Positions 22,314 through 31,742 of a stretch of 64,000 nt of DNA are shown piece by piece (the first letter of the stretch is position 1; the number at the start of each line of letters is the position of its first letter). The position numbers and the translations under genes were made by a program. This DNA comes from Nothopassalora personata (lineage: Eukaryota; Ascomycota; Dothideomycetes; Mycosphaerellales; Mycosphaerellaceae). The notes under the pieces were generated by a model. The model was not told where the DNA came from and did no database searches. It saw only the letters and a program-made list of their open reading frames with translations. Location: NCBI GenBank assembly GCA_033816765.1, contig CM066294.1:1860001-1924000 (forward strand). The letters run 5' to 3'.

Positions 22314-22936
22314 CGTAATTAGGGCGTTGGGCGAATAGGCGTTTATATCGTGGTCTTGTTGGCTGCTGGCTGCGAGGTATCTATTGCTCTGGCTGGCCTA
22401 CGAATATGCGCCTTGAAGGTGGGGATATAGCCTGGCATGGCATCGTCTGGGTCTGTGGGTTTCTATGGGTGTTTGATGGGGTTTTTCGTTGTGTGGCGCG
22501 GCGGAAAGAAGGAGACGCGGAAGGTATGTAGAACTCATGGTATGGGACCTTTTTACGATAACCTCGGCGATACTCCCATGGGCAAACAGACGGAGAATTA
22601 CTTCCATTGTCGCTTCCAGAAGCCCGACTCGTGCGCGCGTGGCCTTCAATGCCGAGGGGATGCAGCAGACAAAGGGAGATTGAATCACATTCCAATGCAA
22701 GCGGAAACATGCTACCCTGACGACGGCTCCGGTGCCACCCATTGACGTTGGCCCGACTGACAGGCACCACTCCCCTCGACTCATCTCCTCGTTTTCTTGG
22801 CTATGTTGCTTGCGCTCTGCAGTGTAGATGCTCAAAGTCAAAGTTGACCTACTAACGCCGCAGCCAACAAGATCTTAACGCCAGACCTTCGAGGTCCACC
22901 CGGGAGAGGCCTCTCTGCGTCCCGCTCACGCCCGCC
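22314..22936. other. intergenic, no gene seen
   Basis: This is the RSC7 3' flank and the promoter of the seven-TM gene. Overlapping frames on both strands have no recognised content. Confidence 0.4.
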
Positions 22937-24716
22937 ATGTCGACTTGCCCATTCCCCTTCCTCGCACAGAGCGACTTTCCTTCGACCGGCGGATACATCA
23001 AGGGAAGGTTCTGTGGAGGGATTGCGCCGGGGCTGGATTGTTGCTTGCCGTGTCCGTTGGAGGATTGGGTGTATTCTGGAGGTAAGATTGGCGACAATCA
23101 GGGGCGAAGAGCAAGAATTGAAAGGACGAGGAGGCGCTGATGGAAGTGCCAGATTTTCACCACACGCTGGGCATAGGGATCTGGTTCAATGTACCAGCTT
23201 TGGTGCTCCAGGTGTTTTTGCTGCTTACGTTCGTGGTCCTGCCGGAAGATGTCAGTCATCGGCATTATTTGAGTATTGGGTTGTGTTTGAGTTTGATTAT
23301 GTGTGAGGTGAGTCTACCTGCCCGTGGACCCCCAAAGCAACACTATCGATCAAGACACTGACACCTTTGCGACTCGATAGATCTCCTTTATAATCCCCCT
23401 CGGCACGAAACCCAACAAATGCTACAACAGCATCACACCAAAGGACATGTACTCCAGCATGTCCTGCGCCTGGTCCGGCGCCCTACTCGTCGCAGGCTCC
23501 ATGGGCACCATCGTCTGGGTCATGCTCCGATCAATCTTCACGCATCTGCGAGTATGCTGGGACTTCAAGAACTTGGAGCTCTTCAAATGGCTTGCCTTGG
23601 GATTGGGAGTCGGACTTCCGGGCCTCTTCCTCGCGCTTCAAATTCCCTTGACAGGAGTCTCGTACAGAATTAGCGGGACGTGCGTGCCGAATCAGCCTCA
23701 CGCCTATGAGACATGGTTCGGCTGGCTCATCGCTTTTGGTGGCGTGGCGGCTGTGTTGCAGGTGGCGACGACGCTTTTTTGTCTGTGGGTGTACTTGAAG
23801 GATTTGAGGAAGGGTAGTGGGATTCGGTCTTCCACAGCGCGGAGCAGCAATGCTCGCAATAGTGGAGTTCCAAGTGAGACGGCGCTGAGCACGAGTGGAA
23901 CTGCTGCGACGGAAGAGAGGAAGGTGGCTTGGAAGAGAGTGAAGAGGGTCTTGAAGTTACAATGGAGGAGCGTCCTCCTGTCCTGCTTGGTCTGCATCGA
24001 GACGATCTATTTCGGCATCGTCTTCGTGCTGCAGAACAGCACTGTCGACGGCCTTTCGAATGTGCAGAGACAGGGCGTTGCGACTTGGGCGGTGTGTCTG
24101 GTTTTGAACAGGGGTGATAAGAGTCAATGTCCGGTGGTGACAAAGGTGCTGGGTCTGAGCGAGGAGCTCATTGTGGCTGCGTTCTACTTGGCTGCTGTAA
24201 GTGGCGGATGTGGGTATGATGGGGGCGCTGTGCTGACACTTCCGCCAGCTGATTGGTATCGCGACTTTCTTCTTGATGGTCCGTCGATCTATGCTGCAAG
24301 GCTGGTGGCATCTCATCAAGAACCCGCGAAGCTTCGGCCGGCGACCAACTCTTGGTGAAGACGACTTCATCACCGTCGAGAGCCCAAAGAGGAAGTCTTT
24401 CGGCCGACCACTGGAGTCGGAGAAGGTCCCTACGATCGAGACGATGCTCTCCGGCACTACCTCCGCGGACACGATACACCCGCCGCAGACTCAAACAATG
24501 ATGGCTGCAATGTCACCAGTACCGCCAGTACCTCCGATAGAGCCTGGAATCCTGCCCGAACCGACTTCACCGAGCAACTCGAGGAATCCAATCGTGCCGC
24601 AAGCGGGTCATGTGACGAGACGGCATGAGACCATCAATTGGTTTGACGACCTTGATTATGCGGAAGCCGATAAGAGAGCAACCAGGCGCGTCAGTCAGCT
24701 CGATGATATAGCTTAG
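22937..24716 (+). CDS. seven-transmembrane receptor-like protein
   Basis: Exons are 22937..23081, 23153..23307, 23381..24196 and 24249..24716 (527 aa); introns are 71, 73 and 52 nt with good ends. The N-terminal ectodomain is Cys-rich (CPFPF, RFCGGIAPGLDCCLPCP, DWVYSG). The first helix follows at GIWFNVPALVLQVFLLLTFVV, and roughly seven helices can be counted to about residue 390. A Ser/Thr-rich loop (SSTARSSNARNS) lies between helices 5 and 6. The 140-residue cytosolic tail is Pro/Ser-rich. The arrangement resembles fungal GPCR-like proteins of the secretin/Frizzled-like type rather than pheromone or nitrogen-sensing receptors; the subclass is uncertain. A plasma-membrane sensor coupling to G proteins is the usual assumption, not shown here. 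Confidence 0.75.
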
Positions 24717-24754
24717 TTGAAGAAGATTGTCATTTCGCCGTCCGCTTATTCATG

Positions 24755-25069
24755 AGCCTTTCCACCTATCGAAGAAGACGTAGATAGATCGCACGTTTCG
24801 AAGAAGACTACGAATTCAAGGAGAAGAACGGTATTCCTTATTCTATAAACTGTCCTATCTCGCCGGACTATTCGATCGTCGAAACGGTAGCGAGTATAGT
24901 GAAGGAGAAGTTTCGAAAAAGTCCGCGGTTTACGAGAGAGGACGTACGGGCAGAGGCTATTCGAGCCCTTGGAGAGGTTAAATTGCGACAAATAAACAGT
25001 AGCGTAGATAGTATGCCCGCTCGCTACAAAGCGGCGATCGTAAACAAAGGGCAGGAAACACGATACTAG
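24755..25069 (+). mobile_element. Tc1/mariner-type transposase C-terminal remnant
   Basis: The frame 24794..25069 translates to the end of a Tc1/mariner-like transposase. It has KEKNGIPYSINCPISPDYS (the SPDxNPIE region, degraded), then IVKEKFRKSP and the closing SVDSMPARYKAAIVNKG. Just upstream, in another frame, IEEDVDRSHVSKK resembles the catalytic EDNDxSHG motif, so a frameshift lies near 24790..24810. The terminal inverted repeats and N-terminal half are missing. It sits only about 40 nt after the stop of the seven-TM gene. It is not functional. Confidence 0.7.
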
Positions 25070-25199
25070 TCGTTGTTCAAAGTGCGAAGTTGTGTTGTCT
25101 CAGTATCGATTTTGGTTTCCAGTGGTTGACCACCCACCTCCTCTAGCTTGAGCCGCAGAAGAAGTAAGGGTGAATTGCGGTCGCATGCTTGACGTCCGT

Positions 25200-25600
25200 C
25201 ATGAATTTTCATTGTGCCTCGATCGTAAATCGTAAGACTCCCTCAGCGACCTCGCTCGAGTAGACCTATAAGCTCCAGCCAGCGCTCGATGTTTGCGATG
25301 ATCTCTCGTCCATACCTGTGAGACATGCACACGACGCCAAGAATTGCTTGTTGGTGTAGTAGATTTCCAGGGTGGTGTCACTGAGGAAGCGATGACTTGC
25401 ATGAGTCCTGGTGGCCGATCTACGTTCCTCGTCAATCGACGCTGAAGCCAAGACCAGCAACCGATGTATGTGCAGTCACTCGTTCCTTTGATCTCATTTC
25501 TGTACAAGGGCAACTCGTAGATGATGAGTTGGATCTCTGTTGGGAGGTCGAGCAACCGAGATCGACTTCCGCCCTATTCCGTCTCTTTTGATTCCGATTG
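25200..25600 (-). pseudogene. frameshifted F-box/2EXR-like relic
   Basis: On the minus strand LLDLPTEIQLIIYELPLY, typical of the start of dothideomycete F-box/2EXR-like proteins, is followed after a frame change by TTLEIYYTNKQFLASCACL, which matches the family's later xYYxxNxF element. The two lie in different frames and stops follow soon after. No intact reading is possible. Confidence 0.55.
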
Positions 25601-25815
25601 TAGTGGCATAATTGAACATTTTCTTGTCGAGCGACTTGCAAGACTTCAAGCCTGGTGCGGCCGTTTTGTGGCTAAGAGCAAATTCCGCACTTGCCAGGAA
25701 AATAGACCTCCTAGCTAGTAAAAGGTGGAGACGAAAGACCTCACTGGAATATGCAGCCGTCGAGTCTCGCGGTGCCAGTAATCGCGGCCGGGCTGTGCTG
25801 TGCTGACTGAGCTAC

Positions 25816-27459
25816 TCACAAAGAGCTTCGGCCATCGACCTGGAAAACAGCGCTACCACTTCCAGGTTTCGAGACCACGATTGCTTCCTCCAATTTCTCG
25901 TTCGTAATGTCGGGAAACTTCGCCTTGTAATATTCGTTGATCCATTTCTGCTTCACGCTTTCGACCTTATCTTCAGATACGAGGTGTACAGAACAGCCAC
26001 CCCAGCCAGCACCGGTCAGTCGGCTACCATATGCACCAGCAGATCGTGCAAGTACACAGAGCTCATCCAGTTCCGGGCAGCTATTCTCGAAGATGTCTCT
26101 GCATGACTCCTGCGTCTCGTTCATGAGCTCTCCAAGTGCTTTGAGCAACTCCGTATTCTCTTGCTCAGTCTGCGGCGGCGAAGCTGTAAGGAGATCCATA
26201 AACTTGAGCACTCGCAAGGCTTCGCTGAAGACGTGGAGAGCTCTTTGACGAAGTTTGAATCTCTCAGCGCGGATGGGGAACTTGCTCATGTACTTTTGCT
26301 CCATCTCCTGGATGTCCATGCCGAGGATCTCCGAGATCTGCTGTCTGGTGTAGCCTTCTTGCTGTGGTAGATATTGGTCCACCTTCGCGATCAAGTCCTG
26401 AAGTTGTTGCTGGAAGTCCGAAGAAGACACTGCATTGTTGTCCTTGATGCCTTCTTGTTCTTGCATATAGGTGTCATGGAAGCCTCTTAGACTGACACCC
26501 AGCGGTCCAGCGTCAGACGGCAGTCCGGATAGTCGAAAGATCTTTGCAAGTACAAGCGCTGCCAGGGTCACCTCAACAACACGCAAGTTGTAGCATACCG
26601 GAGCTGTGACATGCTTGTCGGCAGCCACGAAGGACTGCGCTATCACGAAGGTGAGTGGCGACTTCAGTTCTGGGAAGGCAATGTTCTTCGCTTTGAGCTC
26701 AGGCACGAACGACACATATAACGCTGAGCCTTGCAGTGGGAAGACTGATGCGGCTTGATCCATACCACCCGAATTCACGCCAACGTTTCGCTCAGAGACA
26801 ATAGCCAGCTCAACGAGCTCTTTCTTGTCGACATTGTCAACGCCGTTCGCCTTCATAACAGCGAGGGCACTGGCACAAGTGAACGCAGCACTACTTGAAA
26901 GTCCTCCTCCGGAAGGTACTGTACCGTCTGCGAGGATGTCCATTCCGACGCTAGACTGAAAATCTTTCGACTTCTTCCGGAGTAATTTTGTCGCACCGAG
27001 TAGTCCAGACTTGAAGTAGTTGGTCCATTCGAGTGTTGAAGAGTCGATGTGTACGTCTCCAGTATCCGGGATCTGGAAGTCTCGTGATTCGAACTTGTGA
27101 GGGTGTACGTTTGTCAATCGCATTGTGCTAGGACCAGATTCTTTCACGTGGATAGCTACGGCTAGCAGGACGTCGGCTGTTATGGCCATTGGCATGACCT
27201 CGTACAAGCAGTAGTCAATGTGCTGTATCCGTTGTCAGATCCTCTTGACCCGGGCCGCACGACCTGACCTGTAGAACTACACGGTGTTTCATACCTCGCC
27301 AATGATGTTCACTCTGCCCGGACTTCTTGAAACAAAGTCCGGCTTCTTGCCATATGTTTCTTGAAACTTGCGGAGCAAGTTGTTCCATCGTATCGTCTGA
27401 CTCTTCAACGCATCCTCAGGGTAGATATCTGACAACGATCTCGTCGTCGGTACTTCCAT
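25816..27459 (-). CDS. gal1: galactokinase
   Basis: Two exons on the minus strand, 27459..27295 and 27222..25816 (523 aa); the 72-nt intron is phase 0. The galactokinase signature spans the junction (PGRVNIIGE then HIDYCLYEVMPMAI). GHMP-kinase ATP loop GTVPSGGGLSSSAAF follows at about residue 165, then the conserved SERNVGVNSGGMDQAAS with the catalytic Asp. The third motif is GSRLTGAGWGGCSVHLVS near the C-terminus. It phosphorylates galactose to galactose-1-phosphate in the cytosol, the entry step of the Leloir pathway. Length fits fungal Gal1 (about 520 aa). No other Leloir gene is nearby, and it diverges from the GT2 gene across 1.6 kb. Confidence 0.95.
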
Positions 27460-29046
27460 GTTTGCAGGCAGGCTGAACGGTGGTGGGATTGATGGCCCTC
27501 TTGTTCGACCTCCGAGCTATTGCAATATATACGTGGGAATCTGAACGAGTGGATCCAAGATCTTGACTTCCGGAGGTCGTGTGACCACTCTGATGACCTC
27601 TTTCTACGCTGGATGTCGAGTACTTGAGCGAGGAACAAATGTTGATGCTGCCCACATCCCCCACCAAGCTCATGGTCCACATCGGGAGAGCTTTTCAAAG
27701 CTGCAGGGGTCTTTTTCTTCCGTCGGAATGGCCTCCACTTCCCTGCTGGCGACAGTCTTGGCTACACTTCACTTCACTCCGCTTTCACATGCGATGTTTG
27801 CTGGACTTTTTCTCTCTCTCTCTACATGAAGGTTCGATAGCAAACAGCGCATCGTTGAATGTTGAGAATCTCCGCGTCACGCTATGATGATATTGCGGCT
27901 TCGAGCAAGACATGGCTGAGACGACTATGTTCGCGACAGACAGGAAAGGGGGTGACCAATATCTATCATTTAGTCCTAGATACTCTGTAAGAGGCTCGCA
28001 GAAAGCTCGTTTCCATGAAAGCGATCCTTTCTCATACTTATAATTCGCAACTCGATGGCGTACCGTTTCAGTATACACTTGTCCACCATGACTATATCCG
28101 CACGATTCGCTGTCGGGCAAATGGCAGATTGAATTGCATTGTTGGCGGCGAGAGGCTTCAAGCTATGCACGACCAGCTCGTGCATTCTTTGCTCTTTCCG
28201 TGAAGATTCGCTTTCTTTGACAGAAGGCAGTTGCCCCTTCCGGACGCCGTTGGCAGACAACAAAGGGAGGAGCGTATCTACGAGCCAACCGATTGACATC
28301 TTGCACACGATGCGATGGCTATATCTCATCGTGCCTGCTTTCCGGCGTGGTGTGGTGCTGGTCACAATCGTTCTTGCCTGCATCTCGACAAGCATCGACA
28401 CTGTTCGGTCCTGAGGAAGTCGCCATCTACTACAGCTCGATCAACATAGTGAGCCGAAGAGTGAACTCCTTCCTTACGCGCTTCACATGCTGTTCAAGCC
28501 GCTCCATGTGCTTAGCGCGTGAGTTTGTTGCATCATCACGCGTTGACCGCGAGTTGCATTGGGGCACACTTCCACTTCCGCCGCACGACAATTCATTCTG
28601 CTCGCCAGCTCTTTGAACAGCAACAACAACACCACCACAACCGCTTTGTGCTCAAGACAATCACTTCACCCATCCGACAATCCCATTCATCAACCCGCCA
28701 TTGTTTTCTTGAAGGCCAGTGAAGTGGCGCACAAAGCCCGCGACACAAGGTCTTTCTTCCAATAACACGTCCACCAGAGTATAAATCTTGACTCGACCAG
28801 CAACACTGTTCCAATCTCCAGAGCAATCAGCATACTCACAGACTACCACTGCAAGACCGACAGAACCAACAACCACAACCACAACCACATCCACTGTCAC
28901 AAGCCTGCACAACCGAGTAACCGCTGATACCACCACAACCACCATTGCTTCCAACCACAAATCTGGAGACACCGACGCTCTCGTCCAACACCACAACCAC
29001 CAAACTGTTTGACTCGGTACTCCTCACCACCACAACTGCATCCACC
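27460..29046. other. divergent promoter region between galactokinase and GT2 genes
   Basis: No gene is recognised in 1.6 kb. The right end (28620..29046) is an A/C-rich leader with CAACAA and ACAACC repeats (for example 28862..28895), typical of a 5'UTR. Confidence 0.5.
28759..28786 (+). promoter_or_regulatory. CCAAT and TATA elements upstream of GT2
   Basis: CCAAT at 28759..28763 and TATAAAT at 28780..28786 precede the CA-rich leader of the GT2 gene by a plausible distance. Confidence 0.4.
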
Positions 29047-30570
29047 ATGGGTGCAGCCACCATGACAACCACTGCCATGATCGGCACCATCCTCTTCTGG
29101 GCTCTTTTCACCTTCAGGTACTTCCGTACCATCGTAAGCGTGTACACCTTCTGCACATACAAGCCTAAACCTGTTGCAGCAAACCCTCGATACACCTCCG
29201 CTGACGCTACGGTCGTCATTCCAACCACCTTCAAGACTCCGGGCGAGCTCATGCATTGTGTTCGCCGCATCCTCCTCTGCTGCCCCGCCGCGATCTACAT
29301 CGTGACCGCCAACGCCAATGTTCCTCTTGTGCAAGACTGTCTCGCTGTCCACGCGCTTGACAACACCAGCAACAAGATCACGGTCCTTGGCGTCGACAAG
29401 CTCAACAAGCGGACCCAAATCCTCAAGGCCATGCCAGAGGTCAACACCCCGATCACGATTCTTGCCGACGACGACGTCTTTTGGCCGGAGTCCTTCATTG
29501 ACTACATGCTTGCAATCTTTGAGGACCCCGAGGTTGGTGCAGGAGGCCCACGCCAGCGCGTCCACCGCAACGAGAAGCCTGACTTCTGGAACTTCCTTGG
29601 AATCAGCTACCTCGAGCGCCGCGTCTGGAACAATTGCGCTACCAACGCTATCGACGGATCAATCTCCACCCTCTCTGGCCGCACCGCTTTCTATCGCACC
29701 GAGATCCTGAAGCGTGCCGAGTTCGAGTACTACTTCACGCACGACACCTGGCGCGGTAAGCCACTCAACTCGGACGATGACAAGTGCCTTACTCGGTACG
29801 TCTACTCCCACGGCTGGAAGATCGTCCTTCAATTCGATCCACGCGCAACCATTGAGACAACCGTTGAGCCCGATTCCGGCTACCTCCACCAATGCATGCG
29901 TTGGTGCCGCGCTCACTGGCGTGGCAACTTCATCGTCATGCAGAACGAGAGCTACTGGTGCTCACTCAAGTTTTTCTGGGGTTTCTACTACATTTACCTT
30001 GGCCAGTTCCAGACTCCAGCTCTCGTCATCGACGGTCTCCTCGCCCTCTTCCTCTGGCTTGCAGTCAACGGCACTCCCGTGGCACGCAACGCCTACTACG
30101 CTCTCGCCGCCTGGATCTTCTTCACCAAGAATCTTAAGATGATTCCACACTTCTGGCGGCACCCCATCGACATGCGATTCATTCCAGTTGGAATCGCATT
30201 CTCCTACTTCCATGGTCTTCTTAACGTCTACGCGGCCTTCAGCATGCAGCAGACTCACTGGGGTTCACAGAATCTCACTGCGCTCGCTGAGACTCGTGTC
30301 GAGAAGGAAGAGGAGATCCCATTCCTCAAGGAGAGCATCGAAGATGTGAGTCTTATTTCAAACTAATTGACTGACCTTAGACACTGACAATTTCCTCAGG
30401 CTGATGGCTACCGCGAGCCATCTCCAGGCCACATCATGCTCGGCGACGACTACTTCTCTGCTCAGCCAGTAGAGGATGGTGTGTTCGTCGAGCCATACAC
30501 CGACTCCCCGTACGATTCTGCGGTGGAGCTCTCACCAATTCCCAGCCCCAAGCTGGCTTGTCGCACATAA
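29047..30570 (+). CDS. GT2: family 2 glycosyltransferase of the hyphal-growth GT2 type
   Basis: Exons are 29047..30345 and 30400..30570 (489 aa); the intron is 54 nt. The start is in a strong context (CACCATGG); an in-frame ATG at 28945 exists but lies within leader-like sequence. After an N-terminal membrane helix the GT-A domain shows VVIPTTFKTP, the DxD-type ITILADDDVFWPESF (about residue 139) and QCMRWCRAHW, the QxxRW motif (about residue 281). Two or three C-terminal helices follow. This matches the processive, hyaluronan-synthase-like GT2 proteins of ascomycetes. From memory of the literature, the Zymoseptoria tritici and Fusarium orthologues are needed for hyphal growth on solid surfaces and virulence. 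The polysaccharide made is unknown. It acts in the plasma membrane. Confidence 0.9.
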
Positions 30571-31742
30571 TCGGGATGTACTTGCATAGCGGCGGCGATC
30601 TGCAGCGTTTGGGTCTGATTTTCGAGAACCGGGCGCTTTGGGTCTTCGCATTTCTGGGCAGGTCATAGAGGCCTAAAAAGCATTGCGGGTGGCCAGGGGC
30701 CCTCGCCGGAGCATTTTACAGCATGACGTGTAGTATGGGTAACGAAGACACCGGGAAGTCGGGAAGTTCCACTGGGTGGACATGTATAGTATAGCAATTC
30801 AAACATTCCCAAGCACCTCTTCTTCCCACGTGCTTGCTCTTGATCTCGACTTTCTCACTCTTTCGTTTTGCCTGTTTGACACGGTCTCGTGTGCACGCAT
30901 CGTTGCTGCCGCCGTGGCTGGACCCTGCCCTACTGTACACCATCTCGTTCTCGTCCCATTCAGCTCCGCAAAGAAGTCACATCGGCGCGACTCGGCTGCT
31001 ATGTACGGGCGGAGACGTTGTCGCCTCAGCTTTCGCGAAGACGGAAATTTACGCCATATCGTGCAACGTGGATGCCGCTAAGGGGAATTGACTGCTGATA
31101 CCGGCCACGTGGTTCGGCAGCGCCAGTGCGGCTGCGCCCCACGACATCCGCACCCGAGGAGACATGCAACATCTACAGTACATCGTGCTTCACCGCCGCC
31201 ATCCGTCTCGCGTACGACCTGGCCGACGCATCTCACGGCCGCACTACATTTGATCTCCTTGCGTGGACAATGTCGTAGCTCCGAGCACAGGACCACCCCA
31301 CGGCACTGTAATCCTGCTTTGCCATGCAGCGGTGGAAGGAATCGCCTTCAAACTCTATCACTAGTGGTCCAGTAGCCACCACGGAGCTCGTTGCTCCATA
31401 GAGGGGCCGTCGCCTGGGAACACCGGATGGTGACCGCTCCTCATGACAAGCGGAGTCATGGTGCATGAACCGGCGGCTGATCTCTGGCCCACCAGAGTCG
31501 TTCGGCTCTACCTAGGTATCCCTTGGCCAGGCCTCACAATAGCCTTTTCGCAGTGCAAGCGTTCAACGCCACCATCAACCCGTCCTCTGTCAAAAAGTGA
31601 ACCCTGGCCGCCCTCGTTTGGGTGATGACTCAAACATCACGCTGTGCTTGAGGCCTGCTAACATTAACGTTGAGACATATGCCGTAGCAATCAATGAGGG
31701 CGGATATGACGACCATATAAGCACGGCGACAGGAGTTGCATT
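30571..31742. other. intergenic, no gene seen
   Basis: Short overlapping frames only. A TATAA sequence at 31716..31720 lies 22 nt before the ABC transporter ATG. Confidence 0.4.

Noticed and set aside
24720..25800. A complete gene after the seven-TM gene
   Set aside because: Only a frameshifted transposase end (plus strand) and a frameshifted F-box-like piece (minus strand) are present; no intact model can be built.
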